From contig JARSSM010000010.1 in NCBI GenBank assembly GCA_029624735.1, positions 58,088 through 122,087 on the forward strand: a DNA stretch of 64,000 nucleotides. The letters run 5' to 3'. Of the stretch, positions 15,194-23,901 are shown piece by piece. Each line of letters opens with the position of its first letter. Position 1 is the stretch's first letter. Both the position numbers and the translations under genes were made by a program. The notes beneath the pieces are model-generated. The model did not search any database, had not been told where the DNA came from, and worked only from the letters and a program-made list of their open reading frames with translations. Origin of the DNA: Defluviicoccus sp. GTDB lineage: Bacteria > Pseudomonadota > Alphaproteobacteria > Rhodospirillales > Defluviicoccaceae.

Positions 15194-16396
15194 TTGTATT
15201 ATCCGCACCTCCGGGGGGCCGGGCTTCAGGGAACCGCTGTGCTCGATGCCTACGCCGACGCGGCGTCTGTTCAGGAGCAACTGAGGGAAATACACCTGAC
15301 CCTCAGGGGCGAACTGCCAGGGGTCATCCGGGTCGCCGTCGCGCTTTACGATCGCCGCACGGACGTCATCAAGACCTTCGTTCACAGCACCGAAGGCGCA
15401 GCGCAACCTTTCCTGCATTATGAAGCCCGCCTGCGCGACGTACCGTCGCTCGCGGATCTGGCGGCGCACAGCCAGCCACGTGTTCTCGACAATTTCGGCA
15501 CAAGCGTAGCCTTATGCGGCCGTCACACCAAGGTCCTCTTGGACTGTGGCTATCGCTCCAGCTTCACCCTTCCGATCATTGATCAGGGGAAGCTGTTCGG
15601 CTTTCTCTTCTTCGACGCCGCGGCGGCGAACTTCTTTACGGGTGCTGCTGTTCAGCATTTGGCCATCTACGGGCGGCTGATCTCGCTCCTCATCATCAAC
15701 GCGCTGACGCCGGCGAACACCTTGCGCTCGCTGGTCGAGGTTACCAAGGCGTTGAGCCACCTCCGCAACGGCGAGACCGGTTTGCACCTGGAGCGGATGG
15801 CGCGCTATGCGCGGCTGATCGCCCGCACGCTCGCCGATCGAAGCGGCGATAATGCCATCGACGACGAGTTCGTCGAGTTCGTGTTCCGCTTCGCGCCGTT
15901 GCACGACGTCGGCAAGATCGGCATTCCCGATTCCATCTTGCTGAAGCCGGGCCGGCTCAACGAGGCGGAATTCGCGGTGATGAAAACGCACGTCACCAAG
16001 GGCGTCGCGCTGATCGAGAAGATCGCCCAATCGTTCGGCGTCGGCCGGCCGCAGCACATCGACGTTCTGCGCAACATCGTCCATTTCCATCACGAAGCCT
16101 GCGATGGCAGCGGCTACGCGGAAGGCTTGAAGGGCGATGCCATCCCGCTCGAAGCCCGCGTGGTCGCGGTTGCCGATGTCTTCGATGCTCTGACCTCAAA
16201 GCGCTCCTACAAGCCGGCCTGGTCGAATGCAGCGGCTCTCGCGTATCTCAACCAGCACGCCGGCATCATCTTCGACCCGCTGTGCGTGGCAGCATTGGCC
16301 GAGAACAAAGAGGCTGTCTACGCACTGCAACGCCAGTTCCGCTCCGACGACGATTCACCGGAAGGCTTCCACGAAGCCTATACTCTTGATATTTAA
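15194..16396 (+). CDS. GAF-like plus HD-GYP domain protein
   Basis: 400 residues from a TTG at 15194; a GTG at 15239 with AGGGA 6 bp upstream is an equally good start. A GAF-like sensory part covers about 18-170 (RVAVALYDRRT, SSFTLPIIDQGKLFGFLFF). The HD-GYP domain runs from about 180: HLERMARYARLIA, the HD pair at 237-238 in LHDVGKIGIPDSILLKPG, then FHHEACDGSGYAEGL and VAVADVFDALTSKRSYKPAW. These enzymes hydrolyse cyclic di-GMP. Odd point: the GYP tripeptide reads GYA (308-310 region), which may reduce activity or partner binding. It stands alone after the tRNA-Ser gene. Confidence 0.88.
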   Translation: MYYPHLRGAGLQGTAVLDAYADAASVQEQLREIHLTLRGELPGVIRVAVALYDRRTDVIKTFVHSTEGAAQPFLHYEARLRDVPSLADLAAHSQPRVLDNFGTSVALCGRHTKVLLDCGYRSSFTLPIIDQGKLFGFLFFDAAAANFFTGAAVQHLAIYGRLISLLIINALTPANTLRSLVEVTKALSHLRNGETGLHLERMARYARLIARTLADRSGDNAIDDEFVEFVFRFAPLHDVGKIGIPDSILLKPGRLNEAEFAVMKTHVTKGVALIEKIAQSFGVGRPQHIDVLRNIVHFHHEACDGSGYAEGLKGDAIPLEARVVAVADVFDALTSKRSYKPAWSNAAALAYLNQHAGIIFDPLCVAALAENKEAVYALQRQFRSDDDSPEGFHEAYTLDI

Positions 16397-16465
16397 GCAA
16401 CACTCCGGGCCGAACAACAGCGCGCTCACTTTTCGGCTGTTGACCACTCCGAATCAAGAGACGAA

Positions 16466-16488
16466 GGTCCAATAGTCTTTCTTGGACC
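16466..16488. repeat. Perfect 7-bp inverted repeat before the efflux gene
   Basis: GGTCCAA (16466-16472) and TTGGACC (16482-16488) are separated by 9 bp in the gap between the HD-GYP gene and the outer-membrane lipoprotein gene. It could be an operator of a TetR-like regulator or a weak hairpin; no regulator gene is adjacent. Confidence 0.35.
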
Positions 16489-16511
16489 AGGAAACGGACA
16501 GCCAAAGACTC

Positions 16512-18098
16512 ATGGTGGGGCGATTTACTGCCGGTTCGGTTTCCCGTAACGCGCGCATTCTTCCGGCCCGGTGGGCGATGATTGGGCGCGCGGCTGCGAT
16601 GAGTGCGCTGTTGGCCGGCTGCACTGCAGTCGGACCCGACTATCGGCCGCCGCAGACAGCCATGCCCGACCAATGGCAGCAGGACTTGGCGCGCGGGCTG
16701 CCGGCCGGCCAGGTCGACCTGCGCAGTTGGTGGACGAGCTTCAACGATCCGCTGCTGACGGAACTGATCACAACCGCCAACAGCGACAATCTCGGCGTCA
16801 AGGAAGCCGTCGCGCGCATCCTCGAGGCGCGGGCGCGGGTCGGCATCGCCTCGGGCGAGCAGCTGCCGGGGGTGGATGCGGGCGGCGAAATCACGCGCGA
16901 CCGCCTGAGCAAGGGCGTTGCCGAGGGGTTTGATCAGTCCCGACAGCGGACCAGCACGCTCTACAACACAGGCCTGGATGCCTCGTGGGAGCTCGACCTG
17001 TGGGGCCGGATCAGCCGGTCCGTTGAATCGGCGGACGCCAGCTACCAGGCGGTGCTGGAGGACTATCGCGATGTCGTCATCTCGCTCTCGGCGCAGGTCG
17101 CACGCACCTATGTCGAGATCCGCACCCTGCAGGCGCGCATTGCCGCCGCGCAGGCCAATGCCGGGACGCAACGCAAGACCCTGAAGCTGGTCCGCGACCG
17201 CAAGGCGACCGGCCTTGCATCCGACCTTGAGGTCGCCCAGGCCGAGCTCAACCTCGCAACGACCGAGTCGCTGGTGCCTGCCCTGCAGGCCGCCCTGCAA
17301 CGCAGCATCCATGCCTTGGGCGTCCTGACAGGGCGCAGGCCGCAGGCGCTCTACCCGCGCTTTGCAGCGAGCGCTCCCATCCCGCAGCCGGGCGCCGCCA
17401 TCACCGCGGGCGCGCCTGCCGACCTGTTGCGGAGGCGGCCCGATATCCGCGCTGCCGAACGCCAACTCGCGGCGCAGACGGCGCAAATCGGTGTCGCGAC
17501 TGCCGATCTCTATCCACGCTTTACGCTCAGCGGCTTCCTTGCCTTGCAGAAGTTCGGTGCCCGCAATTTCTTCGAGAGCGGAAACATCGCCTACCAGTTT
17601 GGCCCGTCGATGGTCTGGAACGTCTTTGACGGCGGCCGTATCCGCAGCAACATCAAGGCCCAAGATGCCCTGACGGAGCAGGCCCTGCTGCGCTACGAAC
17701 AAGCCGTGCTGAGGGCGCTGCAGGAGGTCGAAGATGCGCTGGTCGATTATGCCCGCGAGATCGAGCGCCGCGACCTGCTGGCGCGTTCAGTGACGGCGGC
17801 GCGCCGCTCGGTGCAGCTGGTGCAAAACCTCTACGTCACCGGCTTGACCGACTTCCAGAACGTGCAGGATCAGGAGCGCTCCCTGTTCCAGCAGGAGGAC
17901 GCACTGGCGCAGAGCGCCGGCCTCGTCACCCAGAACCTGATCCGGATCTACCGCGCGCTCGGCGGTGGCTGGTCGCCCGAGCCGGACAAGAAGCGCCAGC
18001 CGAGCAGCCTCCCGGCCTCGCAGACCGTAGCTGCACGCGCGCCGCTGCCCACCGCGGTGGTGCCGCGGCCGGCGCCGGCGCCCCGGCGCAAGCCTTAG
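16512..18098 (+). CDS. Outer-membrane efflux lipoprotein, NodT/OprM type
   Basis: 528 residues from the ATG at 16512; the TTG at 16482 and an ATG at 16578 are alternatives. A lipobox, MSALLAGC, precedes TAVGPDYRPP, the standard start of mature NodT-like proteins. Two OEP repeats follow, with WWTSFNDPLLTEL, the conserved DLLRRRPDIRAAERQLAA stretch and TGLTDFQNVQDQERSLFQ. It forms the outer-membrane channel of a tripartite RND or MFS efflux pump. No periplasmic adaptor or inner-membrane pump gene is adjacent, so it must work with parts encoded elsewhere. The C-terminus is long and rich in Pro and Ala. Confidence 0.9.
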   Translation: MVGRFTAGSVSRNARILPARWAMIGRAAAMSALLAGCTAVGPDYRPPQTAMPDQWQQDLARGLPAGQVDLRSWWTSFNDPLLTELITTANSDNLGVKEAVARILEARARVGIASGEQLPGVDAGGEITRDRLSKGVAEGFDQSRQRTSTLYNTGLDASWELDLWGRISRSVESADASYQAVLEDYRDVVISLSAQVARTYVEIRTLQARIAAAQANAGTQRKTLKLVRDRKATGLASDLEVAQAELNLATTESLVPALQAALQRSIHALGVLTGRRPQALYPRFAASAPIPQPGAAITAGAPADLLRRRPDIRAAERQLAAQTAQIGVATADLYPRFTLSGFLALQKFGARNFFESGNIAYQFGPSMVWNVFDGGRIRSNIKAQDALTEQALLRYEQAVLRALQEVEDALVDYAREIERRDLLARSVTAARRSVQLVQNLYVTGLTDFQNVQDQERSLFQQEDALAQSAGLVTQNLIRIYRALGGGWSPEPDKKRQPSSLPASQTVAARAPLPTAVVPRPAPAPRRKP

Positions 18099-18132
18099 GC
18101 GGCGAGTCCGCCCGGTCGCCCCGGCACCTTGG

Positions 18133-19536
18133 CTACAGCAGCAGCCACGTACCAAGGCCGAGGAAGGCGAAGAAGCCGATCACGTCTGTGAGCGTGGTCA
18201 GGAACACGCTGGACGCCACGGCCGGGTCGATGCCGCGCCAGTCGAGAACGAGCGGAATGACGACACCGCTCAAGCCGGCGACCAGCAGATTGACCACCAT
18301 CGCCAAGCCGATCACGACGCCAAGGCCCAGATTGTCGAACCACAGCCAGGCCACGGTCCCGGTGATGACGGCAAAGATGATGCCGTTCACAAAGCCGACC
18401 ATCGTTTCCTTGCTGATGACGCGGAGCGCATTGGTCGGCGTCAACTGCTTGGTGGCGAGCGCGCGCACGGCGACCGTCAGTGTCTGCGTACCGGCATTGC
18501 CGCCCATGGAGGCGACAATCGGCATCAGCACGGCGAGCGCGACCATCTGCTCGATGGTGGCGTCGAACAGGCCGATCACGGCGGAGGCGAGAACGGCGGT
18601 TCCGAGGTTGACGAGCAGCCAGGTGAACCGCGCCCGCGCGGTGGCGAACGAGGCGCGGTAGAAGTCATCCTCGCTGACGCCGCCCAAGTGCATGATGTCG
18701 TCCTCATGCTCCTCGTCGATGACGTCGACAACGTCATCGATCGTGACGACGCCGACCAGCCGGCCGCCTTCGTCTACCACCGGTGCCGAGGTCAGGTCCC
18801 GCTGCCGGAATAAGAAGGCGACATCCTCCTGGTCGGTTGTCGTCCGCAAGACCTTGAGGTCGGTCTGCATGAGGGCGCTGAGCGGCACCTGGCGGCGGGC
18901 GCGGATCAGCCGGCTGAGCGAGAGCGAGCCGACCGGGCGATGCTTCGGATCGACCACGAACACATCATAAAAGGCGGTCGGCAGCAGGTCGGCGTCGTGC
19001 TCTGCGGTCTGCCGCAGGTGGTCGATCGTTTCGCCGACGGTCCAGAACAGCGGCAAGGCGACCAGTTCACGCTGCATCAGCCGGCCGGCACTGTACTCAG
19101 GGTAGGCGAGCGCCTGGGCAATCAGCGCCCGGTCGGGCGGCGGCATCGCCGCAAGGACGCGTTTCTGATCCTCGGCGTCGAGATCGGAGATGACGAGGAG
19201 CGCGTCGTCGGTTTCAAGGTCGGCAACCGCGGCTGCGGTTTCCGCCAGTCCCAGCTCGGCGATAATGTCGTCGCGAACGGTATCGTCGAGCTCAGGCAGG
19301 ACGGCCGGCAGCAGCTCCTTGCTGATGACACCCAGGAGGAGGCGGCGCTGGTCGTTGTCGAGACCTTGGAGCAGATCGGCCGTATCGGCCGCGTGCAACG
19401 GCTCGATCAGCCGGCCGGCAGCCTCCGCATCGCCCGCGGCCAGGGCAGCGACGACCGCCTCGACCAGGGAGGTGTCGAGGCCGACGGCAACCTCCGGCGT
19501 TTCCGCCGGCTTGCTTTCGGGCGCGAGATCGGACAC
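18133..19536 (-). CDS. mgtE: Magnesium transporter MgtE
   Basis: 467 residues from a GTG at 19534-19536 with GGGAGG 9 bp upstream. The order is the MgtE_N superhelical domain (about 20-130, LHAADTADLLQGL and LPELDDTVRDDIIAEL), paired CBS domains (about 150-260, PTAFYDVFVVDPKHRPVGSL and APVVDEGGRLVGVVTIDDV), and five membrane helices at the C-terminus with the pore segment PIVASMGGNAGTQTLTVAVRAL. It is a Mg2+-gated Mg2+ channel in the inner membrane. It is convergent with the efflux gene. A longer start at 19605 has no family support. Confidence 0.95.
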   Translation of the reverse strand: MSDLAPESKPAETPEVAVGLDTSLVEAVVAALAAGDAEAAGRLIEPLHAADTADLLQGLDNDQRRLLLGVISKELLPAVLPELDDTVRDDIIAELGLAETAAAVADLETDDALLVISDLDAEDQKRVLAAMPPPDRALIAQALAYPEYSAGRLMQRELVALPLFWTVGETIDHLRQTAEHDADLLPTAFYDVFVVDPKHRPVGSLSLSRLIRARRQVPLSALMQTDLKVLRTTTDQEDVAFLFRQRDLTSAPVVDEGGRLVGVVTIDDVVDVIDEEHEDDIMHLGGVSEDDFYRASFATARARFTWLLVNLGTAVLASAVIGLFDATIEQMVALAVLMPIVASMGGNAGTQTLTVAVRALATKQLTPTNALRVISKETMVGFVNGIIFAVITGTVAWLWFDNLGLGVVIGLAMVVNLLVAGLSGVVIPLVLDWRGIDPAVASSVFLTTLTDVIGFFAFLGLGTWLLL

Positions 19537-19680
19537 CGGGGCCAGCCTCCCGTCTGCGGCCCGACAGCAGGGCCGCACCTGAACCGGCGAACCCCGCCAC
19601 GGCAATCGGCCGCGGCCGGTCCTGCCGGCACCTGAAAAGGAAAAGAGATCCGTCGGCGCAACCGGCGGACCTCAAGACAC

Positions 19681-19767
19681 TGGTGCGGTCGAGAAGACTC
19701 GAACTTCCACGGGGTTTCCCCCACAGCGCCCTCAACGCTGCGCGTCTACCAATTCCGCCACGACCGC
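19681..19767 (-). tRNA. tRNA-Leu(GAG)
   Basis: 87-nt gene with CCA encoded. Acceptor GCGGTCG pairs with CGACCGC, discriminator A. The anticodon loop TTGAGGG within the CAGCG/CGCTG stem gives GAG. The long variable arm (TGTGGGGGAAACCCCGT) and the T arm with TTCGAGT identify the class II leucine tRNA. It lies between mgtE and lipB. Confidence 0.96.
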
Positions 19768-19825
19768 GAAAACGCCGTTCGCTCTCAAAAAGAGCAACTG
19801 CTATGCTCCGGCCGGAGTTAGCAGA

Positions 19826-20548
19826 ATGAACGCCCCTGATCAAGGCACGCAACAATCGCCGGGCGCAGCCCACACCCATCCGCCCGCCGCGAGGTGGACA
19901 CTAGCGCAGCACCCTGCCGGTGTCGAGTGGATCCGGAGCGCGCGGCCGGTCCCCTATCTTGAGGCCGTCGCCACTATGGAGGCGCGCGTCGCCGCGATTC
20001 GGCAGGGCGGCGCGGCGGAAGCGGTCTGGCTCCTGGAGCATCCCTCGCTGTACACTGGCGGGACGAGTGCCGCCGACGAAGAGTTGCTCGATCGATCCAC
20101 GCTGCCGGTGTTCCGCACCGGGCGCGGCGGCCGCTTCACCTACCACGGTCCCGGCCAACGGGTTGCGTACGTCATGCTGGATCTGAAGCGGCGCAGCATC
20201 GACGTCCGGGCGTTCGTGCACGGTGTCGAGGAATGGGTCATCCGTACGCTCGCCGTCTTCGCCATCACGGCTGAACGACGAGAGGGCCGGGTCGGCGTCT
20301 GGGTGGCGACGGGCGGCCAGTCCGAAGCCAAGATTGCCGCGATCGGCGTGCGAGTCCGCCAGGGCGTGACCTACCATGGCTGCGCGATCAACCTCGATCC
20401 AAACCTGAACTTCTACGCCGGGATCGTTCCGTGTGGCCTGGCCGGCTTCGCGGTGACTTCCATGGCGGCCCAAGGCGTTAATGCCACCATGGCGGAGCTC
20501 GATGCTGCCTTGGTCGCACAGTTCGCATCGGCCTTGAGGTTAGCGTAA
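19826..20548 (+). CDS. lipB: Octanoyl-[acyl-carrier-protein]:protein transferase
   Basis: 240 residues. LipB moves the octanoyl group from acyl carrier protein to the lipoyl domains of 2-oxoacid dehydrogenases, the first step of de novo lipoate assembly. Signature [21 protein letters not shown] at about 108, the lysine in [11 protein letters not shown], and the catalytic cysteine in [17 protein letters not shown] precedes the signature as usual. The first 20 residues are variable, and a start inside them is possible. It stands as a single gene after tRNA-Leu. Confidence 0.95.
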   Translation: MNAPDQGTQQSPGAAHTHPPAARWTLAQHPAGVEWIRSARPVPYLEAVATMEARVAAIRQGGAAEAVWLLEHPSLYTGGTSAADEELLDRSTLPVFRTGRGGRFTYHGPGQRVAYVMLDLKRRSIDVRAFVHGVEEWVIRTLAVFAITAERREGRVGVWVATGGQSEAKIAAIGVRVRQGVTYHGCAINLDPNLNFYAGIVPCGLAGFAVTSMAAQGVNATMAELDAALVAQFASALRLA

Positions 20549-20593
20549 TTGGTTCTTTGCGCCGGTAACCGGTTCGTATACGATGGTTCGCGG

Positions 20594-20623
20594 TTGAATG
20601 TTTAGTCACATTTCTCCTTTAAA
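20594..20623 (+). promoter_or_regulatory. Candidate promoter of the diguanylate cyclase pair
   Basis: TTGAAT (20594-20599) and TTTAAA (20618-20623) with an 18-bp spacer, in an AT-richer stretch that stands out from its surroundings. The 250-bp gap 20549-20799 also contains an imperfect palindrome CCGGTAACCGG at about 20563 and CGTATACG just after it; no gene is supported in the gap. Confidence 0.3.
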
Positions 20624-20799
20624 GTGTACAAGAACGTATCACTGCGCGGAATATTCGGGTTTGCCCAATGAGCGATTTTTTGACGGCCGTGGGACGACGA
20701 CGTCCGCCAGATATTCCCGCCCCTGGCATGGTCCGACAAGGCACCTCCCTACGGCTGCCGGCGATCGCTCGGCCTGCCGCATGTCGCGAGGGGCAATAG

Positions 20800-21777
20800 A
20801 TGGCGCCGTCGTCGACCAAAGCGGACGGCGTGCGACCCCGTTCCGACCCGGAGTGGCACTCGGTCGCCGCGCCGGGGGCCGACCTGCCCGCTGCACTGAG
20901 AGGAACCGTCGGGCCTGAACGGGTGCTGCAAGCGCTCCAAGACCTGGAGCGGATCAAGAGCCGGCATGCGGGCTGGATGCGCGACGTCCATGTCGACTTG
21001 GTGCGGCGCCTTAACCGCGACGCAGGCTCTGGGCAGGCGCCGGAACCATTCGATGAAAGCATGTGGCATCGGGGTGCCCATCTCGACGTCCTCCGGGGCA
21101 ACCCCCTTGTCGAGCGCATCGGTACCGGCTTGACGACGCTCACCGCGGCGGCAGCAGATCTCGCTGCCAGCGCCGATACGAGCGGCCAATTGCCGACCGA
21201 AGCGTTTACCCGCTGCCTTGATGAAGCGGTGGATGTCGCCGCCGGCCTGCAGCAACTGATCAGCGAGACCTGGAACCTCCTGGCAAGCATCGACCCGCTG
21301 ACCGGGCTCGGCAATCGGCCGGCGATGCTGCGCCGGCTCGCGATCGAGAGCGACCGTCATGCGCGGGAGAACCAGCCATGCTGCGTGGCGATGCTCGATC
21401 TCGATCACTTCAAGACGGTCAACGATACGCACGGCCACGTGGTAGGCGACACGGTGCTGAGAAGCGTGGCCTCGCTCCTGGCTGCAAGCGTGCGGCCCTA
21501 TGATGCCGTGTTTCGCTACGGTGGCGAGGAGTTCTTGCTGTGCTTGCCGAACGCCGATCTGCGCACCGCGTGGGCGATTGCCGAGCGCTTGCGTCTCAAG
21601 GTTGCCGGCTGGTCGATCCCGATCGCCAAGGGCGCCCAGCTGCGCACCAGCGTCTCCACTGGCATCGCGCCGTTGAGTTCGGCGCAAAGCGTCGAAGCCA
21701 CGCTTGAGCGTGCCGATGCCGCGCTTTATGCCGCCAAGAGCCGCGGTCGCAATTGCGTGGTGGTCCGCAACGCATGA
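20800..21777 (+). CDS. Diguanylate cyclase with N-terminal helical sensor
   Basis: 325 residues. The C-terminal GGDEF domain (about 160-322) has DPLTGLGNRPAM, MLDLDHFKTVNDTHGH and the active-site motif GGEEF (241-245). The product-inhibition I-site RPYD is intact five residues upstream (Arg232, Asp235). It makes cyclic di-GMP from two GTP. The N-terminal 150 residues are helical, with ERIKSRHAGW recalling the first ligand of zinc-sensing CZB domains, but the other ligands are not evident. It overlaps the second cyclase gene as ATGA. Confidence 0.9.
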   Translation: MAPSSTKADGVRPRSDPEWHSVAAPGADLPAALRGTVGPERVLQALQDLERIKSRHAGWMRDVHVDLVRRLNRDAGSGQAPEPFDESMWHRGAHLDVLRGNPLVERIGTGLTTLTAAAADLAASADTSGQLPTEAFTRCLDEAVDVAAGLQQLISETWNLLASIDPLTGLGNRPAMLRRLAIESDRHARENQPCCVAMLDLDHFKTVNDTHGHVVGDTVLRSVASLLAASVRPYDAVFRYGGEEFLLCLPNADLRTAWAIAERLRLKVAGWSIPIAKGAQLRTSVSTGIAPLSSAQSVEATLERADAALYAAKSRGRNCVVVRNA

Positions 21778-22724
21778 ACCGGCCGAAGGCGCGGCCGCGC
21801 ACCCGGGCAGACGATCCCCGTGGCGACGGCGTGCGCGCTCAGGACCTGCTGAGCGAGCTTGATCTCGCCGTCCAGGAGCACTTTGCCTGGCTCAAGGCAT
21901 GGCATCGGGCGCTCCTGTGCGGCCCGCCGGAAGGCATTGTCAGCCTGTCGTCGGCAGCGAGCGATCTCGGCCGCTTCGGCACCTGGTTCCTGCGCAATCA
22001 GCATTCCGGCTTGGTGAACCAGCCGGCTGTGCGCTCGATCGCTCGCCTGCACGAAGAACTGCGCGAGCGCGCCCGCGCGCTGGCAGCCCGCGCGGTTGAT
22101 GGCGCAAGCCTGCCGGATGCGGAGTACGATGCGTTCATGGATGCAGCGAGCGGCTTCGTCATGCAGGTCCGCCGGCTGGAGCGTGCGTTTACGGCCGCCT
22201 TCTCCGATGTCGATCCGCTGACGGGCGTGTTGAACCGCCACGCCATGTGCCGCGAACTGGAACGCGAGCGCGCCCGGGCGGTGCGGATGGGCCGCCCGTG
22301 TGCGCTGGCGATTGCCGATCTCGACCATTTCAAGGCGGTCAACGACTGCCATGGCCATGCGGCCGGCGATCGTGTGCTGGCAGCCGCAGCGGAGCTGTTC
22401 GCCAGCGGTTTGCGCGCCTACGACTCCGTTTACCGCTATGGCGGCGAGGAATTCCTGTTCTGCCTGCCGGAGGCACCGCTCGACGTCGCTCGCCAGATCC
22501 TGGAGCGGATCCTCAGCTCCTTGTCGGCGCGCGCGATCCCGCTCGCTGAAGGCGCGGAGCTCACTATCACCTGCTCCTTCGGTGTTGCCGAAATCACGCC
22601 TGATGCCACTCTCGAGGAAACGCTCGCTCGCGCCGATCAGGCCCTCTATGCCGCCAAGAGGGAGGGACGCGCGCGGGTGTGCACGTGGCCGATGACCGGC
22701 GAACAGCGTACCGCCGCGAGCTGA
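21774..22724 (+). CDS. Diguanylate cyclase, tandem paralogue
   Basis: 316 residues from the ATG at 21774, which overlaps the previous stop. GGDEF domain at about 160-310: DPLTGVLNRHAM, IADLDHFKAVNDCHGH, RYGGEEFLFCLP, with an I-site RAYD five residues upstream. The N-terminal part resembles the DgcZ-type CZB zinc sensor: EHFAWLKAWH (His36, Trp39), FGTWFL and RSIARLHEEL. The usual cysteine of the C-x-x-G-x-W segment reads Gly and the second histidine of the HxxxH pair is missing, so zinc sensing may be lost or altered. It is similar to its neighbour in layout, which points to duplication. Confidence 0.9.
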   Translation: MNRPKARPRTRADDPRGDGVRAQDLLSELDLAVQEHFAWLKAWHRALLCGPPEGIVSLSSAASDLGRFGTWFLRNQHSGLVNQPAVRSIARLHEELRERARALAARAVDGASLPDAEYDAFMDAASGFVMQVRRLERAFTAAFSDVDPLTGVLNRHAMCRELERERARAVRMGRPCALAIADLDHFKAVNDCHGHAAGDRVLAAAAELFASGLRAYDSVYRYGGEEFLFCLPEAPLDVARQILERILSSLSARAIPLAEGAELTITCSFGVAEITPDATLEETLARADQALYAAKREGRARVCTWPMTGEQRTAAS

Positions 22725-22751
22725 GCGGTCCGCAACGCGCGCGAGCGCGGA

Positions 22752-23045
22752 TCAGTACGTTGGATGCTCCATAAAATGGGTGCCGCCGGGATCCTCGGCC
22801 GGCTTGCGCGTCACCGCCGTCACTCTGGCCGATGGCGGTCCCTTCCAGAACAGCTCCAGCATCGCATCCACGTTCGCTTCCGGGCCGGCGACCAGCGCTT
22901 CGACCGATCCATCCGAGCAGTTGCGGACCCAACCGCGCAAACGGCGCCGGTTCGCCTCGACGACCGTCCAGCCGCGATACCAGACTCCCTGCACCCGCCC
23001 CTCGATCCGCGCCAGGACAGCCTTCGTCTTGACCTCGTCGGCCAT
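22752..23045 (-). CDS. acyP: Acylphosphatase
   Basis: 97 residues, the normal size. GRVQGVWYRGWTVVEANRR contains the phosphate-binding loop with the catalytic arginine, followed by LRGWVRNCSDGSVEALVAG with the catalytic asparagine. It hydrolyses the carboxyl-phosphate bond of acyl phosphates in the cytoplasm. It is convergent with the second cyclase and lies 28 bp upstream of nothing on its own strand except ATP12, which precedes it by 28 bp, so the two may be co-transcribed. Confidence 0.95.
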   Translation of the reverse strand: MADEVKTKAVLARIEGRVQGVWYRGWTVVEANRRRLRGWVRNCSDGSVEALVAGPEANVDAMLELFWKGPPSARVTAVTRKPAEDPGGTHFMEHPTY

Positions 23046-23073
23046 TCGGTTCTCCGTTCGCCGCCTCTCGTCT

Positions 23074-23847
23074 TCAGGCCGGCCGCGCCAACGCTACGAA
23101 ACGCGCAGCAGCCACGAGCTCGGCCCGCAGCCCCGCCGCCCGGGCACTGGCCCAGGCATCCTCGCCCCAGCGCTCGGCCTGATACTTCTCGTCCAGCATC
23201 GCGGCGTTGAAGGCGGCCTCGGCATCGAGGCGGCCCTTGACCATAGCAAGCCCGATCACGAGCGAGGCGGAGATCTGCACGATACAGCTCAGCGCTGCCA
23301 ATTCGAACGTGCCAAGGGTAGCGACGGCGCCGCGCAACGCTTCGGTTGCCGCGGCCGGTTGCGGCAGTGGGAAGACGTCGCGGGTTACGCCCAAGCGCGC
23401 ACCGAGCGCGGTTTCCGCCCATTGAAGGAGCGGCTCCCACTGCGCCTCTTGCCGCGCCGCCAGGTCGGCCGGACGCTCGCTGCGATAGCACACGAGATCA
23501 CTGGCACCGTAGGCGACGAGGGCCTCGATCACGCGCGCACGTTCGGTCTCAATGCGGTCGATCGCGGTTGCCGCCAGCTGGGTGAGCGGCATCGTTTCCG
23601 GCTGGATGGTCTCGCCCTGGTCCTGCCATTCGGCAGCGACTGCCTCGGCCAGCGCCGCTGTCGGCAGCACAAGTCCCTGGCCGGCGGGTGTGCGCGCCAC
23701 CCTGTTGTCGAGCCGGACCGCATGGCCACCACCGGCCTCCGCCGTGGTCGCAACCGAGCGGTAGATCCGTTTGCGTCCGCGCACGACCGTCGCTGGTCCC
23801 TCGCTCACGGCTTCCGCCCCGTCGCCGCCGTCCGCCGCAACCAGCAT
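23074..23847 (-). CDS. ATP12-family F1-ATPase assembly chaperone
   Basis: 257 residues. It matches the ATP12 family found in alphaproteobacteria and mitochondria: RIYRSV, then VRLDNRVARTPAGQGLVLPT, WQDQGETIQPETMPLTQLAATAID, DLVCYRSERPADLAARQ, and the C-terminal VIGLAMVKGRLDAEAAFNAAMLDEKYQAERWGED. It binds the alpha subunit during assembly of the F1 part of ATP synthase. It precedes acyP by 28 bp. The gene is a useful taxonomic marker here because the family is largely restricted to this class and mitochondria. Confidence 0.92.
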   Translation of the reverse strand: MLVAADGGDGAEAVSEGPATVVRGRKRIYRSVATTAEAGGGHAVRLDNRVARTPAGQGLVLPTAALAEAVAAEWQDQGETIQPETMPLTQLAATAIDRIETERARVIEALVAYGASDLVCYRSERPADLAARQEAQWEPLLQWAETALGARLGVTRDVFPLPQPAAATEALRGAVATLGTFELAALSCIVQISASLVIGLAMVKGRLDAEAAFNAAMLDEKYQAERWGEDAWASARAAGLRAELVAAARFVALARPA

Positions 23848-23901
23848 CGGAAGTGAACCGCAGACGGCATAAGCGTTGCTCCAAGCGAACCCGGCGGCGG
23901 A

